A DNA stretch of 64,000 nucleotides from Bacteroides sp. (GCA_036351255.1 JAZBOS010000115.1:67374-131373); one strand, 5' to 3'. Numbered from the stretch's first letter, positions 55,404 through 63,107 are shown. Program-made: numbers and translations. Notes: generated by a model not told the origin, from the letters alone.

Positions 55404-56513
55404 TTACTCCCTGGTGACTTCAAAGGCATCCCCAATGGCTAACTGCCTGGTTTTGCCATTTTCATCCTTTTGTCTTTCAATATTCAGCGGATTGCCAAGG
55501 AGGTTATTGATGCCGTTGAGTGATACCGAGGCGATTTCACGAAGGGCACCCCGGCGGTCGGTGCTCAGGCGTTCTTCCATCTGCCGGACATTATCAGGCA
55601 TATTGCGCTGAATGCCATTGTAGGCAAGCTGAATCACATCGCTGGCTGATGAAGGTCGTACCGGGGGCGGGACCTCCTCTCTTTCACGGAGGTGCCAGTA
55701 GGCAAATTCCGTTCGCTGCTCCATGCTTGTCCCTTCGGCCAGGGAGGCTTCAACAGGCGTAGCGCCGCGGGCCATCAGGCGGTTGGTCTCCATGGGAGGG
55801 GGAACATCAGCAACACTACTCTGGGCGAGGCTTATGTTTGCCGAACGAACAGTTTCCCTGGGCCTGGTTGTCGGGCGTGCGATTTCCACCGCTTTAGCAG
55901 GGGCAGGTGTCATCTCTGTGGCTTCTGCCAGTTCAGGCTCAGGGGTCATTTCAGGGGCAGAACCTAAAGGGGTCTCTATGGGCGTGGGAGGCAGGTCTAC
56001 CAGCTGAGGTTCATTAAACCGGGGCACCTGGACAAAGAACAGGGTGGCAAAAAACAGCACCACCGCTGCAACGGCCCCGTATCGCATCATCTGGGTATAG
56101 AGGGGAATGATACGGCCCCGCTTCAGCGCTTTCTTCCCCGGAAAAACAATGGAATAATCCGTTTGCAGGCGGGCCTTCTGCATCAATTCAAATTCTCTTT
56201 GCCGGGCGGGACTGCTGTAGGCAAAGTTTTCCACTGCAACACATTCTTCCGGGTTCAGGTCTCCCTCTACATAAGCGGCAAAATAGCGCTCACAGTTTTC
56301 TGGTGTAATCTCCCCTCTTTTCAGGGAAGCCTTGCCTTCGAAAAGCACTTCATCTGCGTCATGCAGGCGCACCAGTTCAAAGTCGTGAAACTCGGCTTTC
56401 AGATCAGGTTCCTGGTCAAGAAAAGCCATCAGCTCCTCCACCTGCGCTGATGACAGGTTGCCCTCGTAGTAGTCGAGGAAGAAGATCTCGTAATTGGTTC
56501 TGTTAATACGCAT
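55404..56513 (-). CDS. Putative membrane anti-sigma factor
   Basis: 369 residues from ATG 56513 (MRINRTNYEIFFLDYYEGNLS), which leaves 7 nt after the sigma gene; the ATG at 56534 would overlap it. The cytoplasmic N-terminus has two acidic repeats (YYEGNLSSAQVEELMAFLDQ and YVEGDLNPEECVAVENF) of the zinc-free anti-sigma type, then one membrane helix near 152-170 (YGAVAAVVLFFATLFFVQV) and a Pro/Thr/Glu-rich periplasmic part with no recognised domain. Position directly after an ECF sigma gene is the main evidence for function. Confidence 0.75.
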   Translation of the reverse strand: MRINRTNYEIFFLDYYEGNLSSAQVEELMAFLDQEPDLKAEFHDFELVRLHDADEVLFEGKASLKRGEITPENCERYFAAYVEGDLNPEECVAVENFAYSSPARQREFELMQKARLQTDYSIVFPGKKALKRGRIIPLYTQMMRYGAVAAVVLFFATLFFVQVPRFNEPQLVDLPPTPIETPLGSAPEMTPEPELAEATEMTPAPAKAVEIARPTTRPRETVRSANISLAQSSVADVPPPMETNRLMARGATPVEASLAEGTSMEQRTEFAYWHLREREEVPPPVRPSSASDVIQLAYNGIQRNMPDNVRQMEERLSTDRRGALREIASVSLNGINNLLGNPLNIERQKDENGKTRQLAIGDAFEVTRE

Positions 56514-56520
56514 GGCTTTT

Positions 56521-57006
56521 TTAAATGACGGCATCCAAACTGCCTATATAATTCTTCAGGGCGGCACGTGCCCGGTAAATGTACACTTTCACTTGCGACT
56601 CGTTCAGGCCAGTGACCTCGCCGATCTCCTGGTAGGAATATCCTTCATAATCGCGCAGCAGCACAACGGAACGCTGTATGTCGGGCAAACGGGCCACCGC
56701 TTCATCCAGAATTTCCTTCAGGTCCGAGTAGCCATCCCGGTAGCCGTGATCCGGATACACCCTGGCATCCATCTCCACGCTGAAGCGCTCGCGCCGGATG
56801 GCATCGATCATGGTGTGATAAGCCGTGGTGAACAGGTAAGAACGCGATTTGCTGCCATCGATCTCGTCCACCTTCAACCACATCTTTTCAAAGCTGTCCT
56901 GCACAATATCGCGTGCCTTATCTTCATCGCGCACATTCTTCAGGACGAAACGGTACACACCATCAGCGTGCCTGTCAACACATTCGTTATACTCGGCCGT
57001 AGTCAT
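56521..57006 (-). CDS. ECF-type RNA polymerase sigma factor
   Basis: 161 residues. Sigma region 2 (YNECVDRHADGVYRFVLKNV, DEDKARDIVQDSFEKMW, SRSYLFTTAYHTMIDAIRR) and region 4 (RLPDIQRSVVLLRDYEGYSYQEIGEVTGLNESQVKVYIYRAR, seen in pieces from 105 to 150) are both complete. Cotranscribed with the putative anti-sigma gene. It is divergent from the exopolysaccharide genes; the 279-bp gap between them is AT-rich with one clear -7 element for the wza side. Whether it controls that locus is unknown. Confidence 0.93.
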   Translation of the reverse strand: MTTAEYNECVDRHADGVYRFVLKNVRDEDKARDIVQDSFEKMWLKVDEIDGSKSRSYLFTTAYHTMIDAIRRERFSVEMDARVYPDHGYRDGYSDLKEILDEAVARLPDIQRSVVLLRDYEGYSYQEIGEVTGLNESQVKVYIYRARAALKNYIGSLDAVI

Positions 57007-57201
57007 ACAATCTTTCCCGGGATTTTCTTCTGTTTGAATCTATGACGATGGCCATACCCAAAATGTTACAGCCACCCTTTTATTCTTTCTTTTTTCAAAT
57101 TTACGGAATATCCTGTCATTTTCAATACATTAACATAAATTTTATGAAGCTAAACCCTTGATATTTACAGTTTTTTTTCAATTTTACTGAAGCAAAAAAT
57201 T

Positions 57202-57209
57202 TATCTTTG
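57202..57209 (+). promoter_or_regulatory. -7 element upstream of the exopolysaccharide operon
   Basis: TATCTTTG fits TAnnTTTG; a T-rich tract occupies the -33 zone with no exact TTG. RNA would start near 57215, leaving a ~70-nt leader before the Wza-like gene. Confidence 0.5.
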
Positions 57210-57285
57210 CACCCTGTATCCACGCCAGCCTTACCTCCCATGGAGGAAAAGCGGTCTGACATATCGAAAAAACCATATATAAAGA

Positions 57286-58041
57286 ATGAAAAACCGGATA
57301 TTTATTCTATTATTCCTTTTCTTAGCAGCCTGTGCCCCACACCGTGAAATGGTGTATCTGCAGGACAAGACCAATGTCGGCGACCAGGTGGAAGTGAACC
57401 CCGCAGACTATCGGATCAGGCCCGGCGACATTCTGCACATCCGGGTGATGACCCTCGACAAGGAGTCGCGCGAACTGTTCAATGCCGACGACGCTCGCCT
57501 GACCACCGGGGGCACTGGTTCAAATGCCAACTTCTATATTTATGGCTACAGCGTTGATCCTGAAGGCCAGGTTCACCTGCCTGTAGTGGGTTCCATTCCT
57601 TTGACAGGCAAGACCCTGGAGGAGGCCCGCCTGGCCATACAGGAAAAAGTGGACCTCTACCTGGTAGGGTCTACCGTCAATGTGAAGATGGTCAACTTCT
57701 CCGTCACCGTGCTGGGTGAAGTAAAAAGCCCCGGCACCTATTATGTGTATGACAATAAATTCACCATCCTCGATGCCCTTGGCATGGCAGGTGACCTCAC
57801 TGATTACGGCAACCGCAAGGTGAACCTGGTCAGGAAAGGCGAAGATGGACTGAGTTTTCATACCATTGATCTGACCTCGCGGGCCATGGTAAGCTCTGAG
57901 TTGTATTACCTGCAGCCCGGCGACCTGGTGTATGTGGAACCCCAAGTGGCGAAACGTCTGGGCTTCTCGCAGTTCCCCTTTGCCCTGATCTTCTCTACCA
58001 TCTCCACCACCCTGCTGTTAATCAGTTTTTTTAATAATTAA
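57286..58041 (+). CDS. Polysaccharide export outer membrane lipoprotein (Wza-like)
   Basis: 251 residues, lipobox LFLAAC with Cys16. The polysaccharide-export domain begins ADYRIRPGDILHIRVMTLD near 36; an SLBB domain follows (YGYSVDPEGQVHLPVVGSIPLTGKTLEEARLA in parts near 85-115, VTVLGEVKSPGTYYVYD near 140). A C-terminal hydrophobic stretch (FPFALIFSTISTTLLLISFF) could be the outer-membrane helix of Wza or an inner-membrane anchor. It forms the exit channel for exopolysaccharide. Followed 19 nt later by the Wzc-like gene. Confidence 0.92.
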   Translation: MKNRIFILLFLFLAACAPHREMVYLQDKTNVGDQVEVNPADYRIRPGDILHIRVMTLDKESRELFNADDARLTTGGTGSNANFYIYGYSVDPEGQVHLPVVGSIPLTGKTLEEARLAIQEKVDLYLVGSTVNVKMVNFSVTVLGEVKSPGTYYVYDNKFTILDALGMAGDLTDYGNRKVNLVRKGEDGLSFHTIDLTSRAMVSSELYYLQPGDLVYVEPQVAKRLGFSQFPFALIFSTISTTLLLISFFNN

Positions 58042-58060
58042 TTAAAGACCTCCCCGCGCA

Positions 58061-60502
58061 ATGAATCAGGATCCCTATCAGGAGGAAAGCTTAGATCTTA
58101 AGAACATTATTTTCAGGTACCTGCCCTATTGGTACCTGTTTGCCCTCAGCCTGCTGATGGCTCTTGGGCTGGCCTATTTTTACAACCGCCTGGCCGAGCC
58201 GGTTTACCGGGTCAACTCCACCGTTTTGATCAGCGACCGCAGCAAAGGCCTGGGACAGGGCGCCCTGCTGAGCGAAATGGACCTCTTCGGCACCCGCACC
58301 GGCTTCCACGACCAGATCATCATCCTTCAGTCAAACAAACTGATTGACAGTGTCCTGAAACGGATGGACATTGGGGTGTATTACTTTTCGACACACAGCA
58401 TCCTGGGAACCTACCGTAAAAATGAGTTGTACCAGGATACCCCCTTCCGGGTGATAACCGACAAGGAAACCAGCCTGCCCTACGAAAAACAGTTTCTCAT
58501 TGAGATTATCGACAACACAAGCTTTGAGATCGAAGCCGACGATGATGACATTGTTCTCCCTAAAAACGTTTACCAGTTTGGAGAAATGATCAGCGGCCGT
58601 CAGACCAGTGATAACGCGCCTGCAATGGATTTCCAGTTCCTGGTTGAACGGACCGATAAATTCAGTGCCGAAAACCACCAGGGCTCCACTTTTATGTTTG
58701 TGATTCGCAATCCCCAGCGTTTAGTCGGCGAATACTCCGGCCGCCTCAGCGTTGAGCCCTACAACAAAGATGCCTGGATCCTGAATGTCTCCTTCCAGGC
58801 CACACACCTGCAGCGTGCCATCGATTTCATCAATACCCTGACCAACTATTTTGTGGAGCTGGGCCTCACCGAGAAAAACCAGATCGCCCAGAACACCATT
58901 GAGTTCATCGATGAGCAGATTGCCATCACCACCGACTCCTTATACCTGGCCGAGAACAGCCTGCAGCGTTTCCGCCAGGAGAGCCAGCTGATGGATGCCA
59001 GCTTCATGGCCAACCAGCTCATGGGCGAATTGCAGGCCCTCGACAGCCAGAAAGCCATCGAACAGGTCAAACGGCAGTATTACGATTACCTGCAGGAGTA
59101 TCTCGAAAACGACCAGGACTTCAGGCAGGTATTCGGCCCCTCCGCCCTTGGCATTGAGGACCGCCTGCTGAATGAACTCATCACCGAACTCAGCAAGCTC
59201 TATTCCGAACGGGCTGCCCTGATGCTCAGCACCACCGAGCGCAGCCCTTTGATCCAGGCTGTGGACCTCAAGATCGACCAGGCCCGCCGCACCCTTGAAG
59301 AAAACATCCGCAGCATCAAAAGCGCCTCCGATATCCTCCTGGCCGACATCAACAACCGCATCAGCCAGGTCGAAAAACGCATCAGCCAGCTGCCCGAAAC
59401 GGAACGCGAACTCATTGGCATCCAGCGCCGTTTCAACCTGAACGACGCCACCTACAATTACCTGCTCGAGAAGCGGGCAGAAGCAGGCATCGCCATGGCC
59501 TCCAACATTGCCGACAACCAGGTGGTGGATCCGGCACGATATTCCGGAACGGTAGCCCCCAAAACCAGCCGCAACTACGCCATTGCCCTGATGCTGGGCT
59601 TTGTGCTGCCCCTGGGCTTCCTCATCCTGCGCGACTTCTTCAACACCAAGATACAGGACAAGAAGGAAATCACCGACGCCCTGCCCTTCCCCGTGCTGGG
59701 CATCGTGCCCCACGATGAAAGCGCCTCCAAATCGGAGGAGATCGACCTGGTGGTCTTTGACAACCCGCGCTCACACCTGGTGGAGGCCTTCCGCACCATG
59801 CGCGCCAACCTGCAGTTCATCGTCCCTGGCGACCACAGCAAGGTGATCGTGGTGACCTCCACTCGCTCGGTGGAAGGCAAGAGCTTCACGGCCCTCAACC
59901 TGGCCTCGGTATTTGCCCTTTCGGGGAAAAAGACTGTCCTGGTGGGCGCCGATATGCGCAAACCCAAGCTCTTCCGTGAGTTTGAGCTCAAACGCGAACC
60001 CGGCCTCTCCAACTACCTCATCGGTCGTGAACCCCTCGAAAAGATCCTGCAGCCTACCACCCAGGACGAGAACCTCTTCGTGATCACCGCAGGCCCCGTA
60101 CCCCCCAACCCCACGGAGCTGCTGGAGACCAAAACCATGGAGACCCTGCTGGCAGAGCTGAAAACACGCTTCGACTACGTCATCGTCGACACCCCGCCCG
60201 TAGGACTGGTGCCCGATGCCATGGCCCTGATGAAAATGGCCGACACCACCCTCTACGTCATCCGCCAGCGCTTCACCGACCGCTCCGCCCTCGACTTCAT
60301 CCGCGAATTCTCTGAAAAGACCGGCATCAAAAACCTCTGCATCGAGATCAACGACATGGAATCCACCAAACTTGGCGCCCGCTATGGCTATGGCTACGGT
60401 TACGGCTATGGCTACGGCTATGCCGAAGAAGAAGCCCAGGTCGACCAGGGCCTGCTGGGCAGATGGAAAGGCAGGATCAAGAACGGGAAGAGCGAGAAGT
60501 GA
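58061..60502 (+). CDS. Wzc-like polysaccharide co-polymerase and tyrosine autokinase
   Basis: 813 residues. Wzz domain with helices near 26-45 and 504-525 and a long coiled-coil periplasmic region between. BY-kinase domain: Walker A VTSTRSVEGKSFTALNLAS near 597 (Val where most have Gly before EGKS), Walker A' VLVGADMRKPK near 626 and Walker B YVIVDTPPVGLVPDA near 705. Residues ~774-786 are an alternating Tyr-Gly tract (YGYGYGYGYGYGY) encoded by a ggctay hexamer repeat (about 60382-60423), the likely autophosphorylation cluster. It sets chain length and export. The stop TGA (60500-60502) falls inside heptad array C. Confidence 0.92.
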   Translation: MNQDPYQEESLDLKNIIFRYLPYWYLFALSLLMALGLAYFYNRLAEPVYRVNSTVLISDRSKGLGQGALLSEMDLFGTRTGFHDQIIILQSNKLIDSVLKRMDIGVYYFSTHSILGTYRKNELYQDTPFRVITDKETSLPYEKQFLIEIIDNTSFEIEADDDDIVLPKNVYQFGEMISGRQTSDNAPAMDFQFLVERTDKFSAENHQGSTFMFVIRNPQRLVGEYSGRLSVEPYNKDAWILNVSFQATHLQRAIDFINTLTNYFVELGLTEKNQIAQNTIEFIDEQIAITTDSLYLAENSLQRFRQESQLMDASFMANQLMGELQALDSQKAIEQVKRQYYDYLQEYLENDQDFRQVFGPSALGIEDRLLNELITELSKLYSERAALMLSTTERSPLIQAVDLKIDQARRTLEENIRSIKSASDILLADINNRISQVEKRISQLPETERELIGIQRRFNLNDATYNYLLEKRAEAGIAMASNIADNQVVDPARYSGTVAPKTSRNYAIALMLGFVLPLGFLILRDFFNTKIQDKKEITDALPFPVLGIVPHDESASKSEEIDLVVFDNPRSHLVEAFRTMRANLQFIVPGDHSKVIVVTSTRSVEGKSFTALNLASVFALSGKKTVLVGADMRKPKLFREFELKREPGLSNYLIGREPLEKILQPTTQDENLFVITAGPVPPNPTELLETKTMETLLAELKTRFDYVIVDTPPVGLVPDAMALMKMADTTLYVIRQRFTDRSALDFIREFSEKTGIKNLCIEINDMESTKLGARYGYGYGYGYGYGYAEEEAQVDQGLLGRWKGRIKNGKSEK

Positions 60503-60586
60503 GTGGTGAGAAGTGAGAGGTGAGAAGTGAGAAGTGAGAGGTGAGTGATTAGGGTTTAAGGTTTAAGGTTTAAGGTTCAAGGTTAA
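60492..60586. repeat. Heptad array C (RTGAGAR then GGTTYAA)
   Basis: About eight units of gtgagwr type run from 60492 to 60547, starting inside the wzc coding sequence and carrying its stop codon. After 5 nt come three ggtttaa, one ggttcaa and a partial unit (60553-60586). Same unit families as array A and array E. It is separated from the inverted array D by 60 bp of AT-rich sequence with no gene. Confidence 0.95.
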
Positions 60587-60646
60587 GAATTAGGGTTATC
60601 AGCCAGGGAATAGTTGGTTATTTCTTAATCATTTTTTTACCATAAT

Positions 60647-60730
60647 CTGGAACCCGAAACCTGGAACCTGGAACCTGGAACTGGGAACCAGAAACCAGAA
60701 ACCTGAAACCTGAAACCCGGAACCTAAAAC
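60647..60730. repeat. Heptad array D, unit CTGRAAC (inverse of the GGTTYAA family)
   Basis: Twelve contiguous 7-bp units (ctggaac, ccgaaac, ctggaac x3, tgggaac, cagaaac x2, ctgaaac x2, ccggaac, ctaaaac). Its complement reads GTTYCAG, so it can pair with the GGTTYAA part of array C. The array ends exactly 8 nt before the ATG of the UpxY-like gene. Confidence 0.95.
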
Positions 60731-60738
60731 CTTCAATA

Positions 60739-61251
60739 ATGCCCTACAAATGGTACGCCATTTACACCCGCTCCCGCTATGAAAAACGGGTTGAAAAACT
60801 CCTCAGGGAGGAGGGGGTGGAGGTGTACCTGCCGTTGATGCGGGCATTCCGGCGGTGGAGCGACAGGATGAAACGGGTGGAGGTGCCCCTGTTCAATTCC
60901 TATCTTTTTGTCAGGTCCGATCCCTCCGACCAGCGGCATTATTACAATATTTTACAGACCCCCGGCGTGGTGCGCTTCATCACCTTTGAGGGGAAGCCCG
61001 TCCCCGTGCCCGACCACCAGGTCGAAGCCCTCCAGCGCCTCTCGGCCGAAGGCTACGACCTCCAGCCCGCCGACACACCCCTCACCCCCGGCACCCCCGT
61101 CGAAATCAAGCAGGGCCCGCTGAAAGGCATCCGCGGAGAAGTCCTTTCCACAGGGGGTAATAAATTCCTGATCATCCGGCTGGACGTGCTGGATAAGAAC
61201 ATCCGGGTAAGCTTGCCTTCGGGGCTTGTGGAATCCACAAAAGATGTTTAA
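60739..61251 (+). CDS. UpxY/NusG-family transcription antiterminator
   Basis: 170 residues. NusG N-terminal domain (KWYAIYTRSRYEKRVEKLL, VYLPLMRAFRRWSDRMK, PLFNSYLFVRSD, GVVRFITFEGKPVPV) followed by a KOW domain near 112-150 (VEIKQGPLKGIRGEV). Specialised NusG paralogues of this type in Bacteroides (UpxY) prevent early termination in long capsule operons. The gene lies inside the exopolysaccharide locus, so it likely keeps RNA polymerase going through it, including its repeat-rich junctions. Its stop codon TAA (61249-61251) is the last part of the first heptad of array E. Confidence 0.9.
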   Translation: MPYKWYAIYTRSRYEKRVEKLLREEGVEVYLPLMRAFRRWSDRMKRVEVPLFNSYLFVRSDPSDQRHYYNILQTPGVVRFITFEGKPVPVPDHQVEALQRLSAEGYDLQPADTPLTPGTPVEIKQGPLKGIRGEVLSTGGNKFLIIRLDVLDKNIRVSLPSGLVESTKDV

Positions 61252-61377
61252 GGTTTAAGGTTCAAAGTTCAAGACTTGTACGCTAGCCAGTGGATTCAAG
61301 GTTTAAGGTTCAAAGTTCAAGGGCTTGTCCGCTTAACCAGCGGATTCAAGGTTCAAGGTTTAAAGTTCAAGGTTGTT
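61245..61377. repeat. Heptad array E with a 48-50 bp higher-order repeat
   Basis: A triplet of heptads (GGTTYAA, GGTTYAA, AGTTCAA) occurs three times, at 61252-61272, 61300-61320 and 61350-61370. It is separated by related spacers of 27 and 29 nt that end in ggattcaa. The second spacer holds the hairpin CCGCTTAACCAGCGG (61329-61343); the first holds a diverged CGCTAGCCAGTG version that can still fold. Array F is the inverted partner on the far side of the next gene. Confidence 0.95.
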
Positions 61378-61399
61378 TAGAGGAAATATTGTAATTTTG
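61373..61399 (+). promoter_or_regulatory. Candidate promoter for four-helix-bundle copy 2
   Basis: TTG (61373-61375) lies in the last unit of array E and TAATTTTG (61392-61399) is 16 nt downstream, 1 nt short of the usual minimum. It would let this gene be transcribed independently of the exopolysaccharide operon. Confidence 0.45.
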
Positions 61400-61438
61400 G
61401 CCATTAACCTTGCTTTTTAAAAGGAGAAGGCCTGAAGA

Positions 61439-61852
61439 ATGAAAGTTTCGCACTTTGAAGACCTTGAAGTCTGGAAGGAAGCACGAGCCCTTTCTCAACT
61501 CGTCTTTAAACTGACTTCCTGCGAAAAATTTTCAAAAGAATTTGGTTTAAAAAACCAGATTCGCAATGCTTCCGGTTCAGTGATGGATTGCATTGCGGAA
61601 GGCTTTGAAAGAGAAGGGAACAAAGAGTTCCTTCAATTCTTAAGTATTTCCAAGGGCTCCTGTGGCGAGACCAGATCACAGGCTTACAGAGCGTTTGATT
61701 ATACTCTGATTTCTGAAGGCGAACTGAATCAGTTAATTGAAACAACAACCCGCTTAAGTAAAAAGATAGCAGCCTTTATGATATACTTGCGAAAAAGCGA
61801 TTACAAAGGAACCAAATTCAAAAAAACCACTTCAGGAACCCAGGAACCTTGA
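61439..61852 (+). CDS. Four-helix-bundle protein (S23 / Avd-like), copy 2
   Basis: 137 residues. Family motifs: FEDLEVWKEARALSQLVFKL, EFGLKNQIRNASGSVMDCIAEGFER (near 38-62) and EFLQFLSISKGSCGETRSQAYRA (near 67-90). It belongs to the same family as copy 1 but to a different subgroup, so this is not a recent duplication. The basic, extended C-terminus ends GTQEP, partly encoded by array F, and the stop TGA (61850-61852) is inside a heptad. It sits between upxY and wecB, an unusual guest in an exopolysaccharide operon. Confidence 0.9.
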   Translation: MKVSHFEDLEVWKEARALSQLVFKLTSCEKFSKEFGLKNQIRNASGSVMDCIAEGFEREGNKEFLQFLSISKGSCGETRSQAYRAFDYTLISEGELNQLIETTTRLSKKIAAFMIYLRKSDYKGTKFKKTTSGTQEP

Positions 61853-61896
61853 ACCTGAAACCTTGAACCTGAAACCTTGAACCTTAAACCTTGAAC
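61833..61896. repeat. Heptad array F, units CTTGAAC / CTGAAAC (inverse of array E)
   Basis: Eight contiguous units from 61841 (caggaac, cttgaac, ctgaaac, cttgaac, ctgaaac, cttgaac, cttaaac, cttgaac), with one more unit just before, offset by one base. It starts inside the four-helix-bundle coding sequence and ends exactly 8 nt before the wecB ATG, the same distance as array D to upxY. Confidence 0.95.
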
Positions 61897-61904
61897 CTCT
61901 TCTT

Positions 61905-63008
61905 ATGAAAAAACTCCTCTCCATCGTAGGCGCCCGGCCGAATTTCATCAAGATCGCCCCGCTCGACAAGGCCTTTAAGAAATACCGCAAGGAGGTGAAG
62001 CACCTGATCTGTCATACGGGTCAGCATTTCGATGACAAGATGTCGAAGGTCTTCTTTGAGGAGCTGGGGCTGCCGCGTCCCGACTTTTACCTGGGTGTCG
62101 GCGGGGGCAGCCACGCCGAGCAGACCGCCCGCATCATGCTCGAGCTCGAGAAGGTGCTGCTGGCCGAGAAGCCCGACCTGGTCATCGTGCCCGGCGACGT
62201 CAACTCCACCCTGGCAGCCGCACTGGTGGCCTCTAAGATGGGCATCCCCGTGGCACACGTCGAGGCCGGCCTGCGCAGCTTCGACAACACCATGCCCGAG
62301 GAGATTAACCGCATCGTCACCGACGTGGTGTCCGACTTCCTCTTCGTCAGCGAACACAGCGGCATCCGCAACCTGCGCGACGAAGGCGTCGACGAGCACA
62401 AGATCCATTTCGTGGGCAACATCATGATCGACAGCCTCGAGGCCCATTACGACCTCCTGGAGAACCACCCCATTATCGAACAGATGGGCCTGGAGCAGGA
62501 AAACTACATCCTGGCTACCTTCCACCGCCCCAGCAACGTGGATGAGCCCGGGAGCCTCAAGGCCCTGATGGACACCCTGAAACGCCTGGCCAAAGAACGG
62601 CCCCTGGTGTTCCCCGTCCATCCCCGCACCCGCAAAAACCTGATGGCTGCCGGCCTCGACAAGCGCCTGCCCAAAGGCCTCATCCTCACCGAGCCCCTGG
62701 GATACATCGAGTTCCTCGCCCTGATGCGCTACGCCGAGCTGGTCATCACCGACAGCGGCGGCATACAGGAAGAGACCACCTATATGGGCGTGCAGTGCAT
62801 CACCGTGCGCAAAAACACCGAGCGCCCCGTCACCATCGACGTGGGCACCAATCAGCTGGTAGGCACCGACCTCGACAAGGTGGAAAAAACCGCGATGGAC
62901 ATCCTGGGCGGCATCACCAAGCCCGGCCGCATCCCCGAACTCTGGGACGGAAAAACCGGGAAACGCATCGCGGAAATCATAGTCGAAAACTTTTCAGAAA
63001 ATGAATAA
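61905..63008 (+). CDS. wecB: UDP-N-acetylglucosamine 2-epimerase (non-hydrolysing)
   Basis: 367 residues, GT-B-like epimerase fold. Motifs: LSIVGARPNFIKIAPLDKA at the N-terminus, ICHTGQHFDDKMSKVFFEEL near 35, VPGDVNSTLAAALVASKMG near 90, HVEAGLRSFDNTMPEEINR near 113, TFHRPSNVDEPGSL near 205 and ITDSGGIQEETTYMGVQCIT near 285. It makes UDP-ManNAc from UDP-GlcNAc. The partial Ugd-type dehydrogenase downstream suggests a uronic acid or ManNAcA-containing polymer. Third-position GC is visibly higher here than in the 20-36 kb genes. Confidence 0.96.
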   Translation: MKKLLSIVGARPNFIKIAPLDKAFKKYRKEVKHLICHTGQHFDDKMSKVFFEELGLPRPDFYLGVGGGSHAEQTARIMLELEKVLLAEKPDLVIVPGDVNSTLAAALVASKMGIPVAHVEAGLRSFDNTMPEEINRIVTDVVSDFLFVSEHSGIRNLRDEGVDEHKIHFVGNIMIDSLEAHYDLLENHPIIEQMGLEQENYILATFHRPSNVDEPGSLKALMDTLKRLAKERPLVFPVHPRTRKNLMAAGLDKRLPKGLILTEPLGYIEFLALMRYAELVITDSGGIQEETTYMGVQCITVRKNTERPVTIDVGTNQLVGTDLDKVEKTAMDILGGITKPGRIPELWDGKTGKRIAEIIVENFSENE

Positions 63009-63012
63009 TAAT

Positions 63013-63107
63013 ATTTGTGAGAATTTGTGTCTTTTGATTTGTGATCATTTGTGGACTTTCTTTTTTCCCACAAATACACACAAATGATTTCACAAATGAA
63101 CACAAAT
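63013..63107. repeat. Mirror-spaced inverted array, four ATTTGTG and four CACAAAT
   Basis: ATTTGTG begins at 63013, 63023, 63037 and 63047; CACAAAT begins at 63069, 63079, 63091 and 63101. Spacings are 10-14-10 on the left and 10-12-10 on the right, around a 15-nt pyrimidine-rich loop (63054-63068). It begins 5 nt after the wecB stop, so the RNA can fold into a long interrupted hairpin that could act as a terminator. Confidence 0.93.

Noticed and set aside
54958..61852. Four-helix-bundle genes as Avd of diversity-generating retroelements
   Set aside because: No reverse transcriptase, template repeat or variable repeat was seen within the window.
61245..61896. Array E plus array F as a CRISPR array
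   Set aside because: Repeat units are 7 bp, spacers are related to each other, and there are no cas genes.
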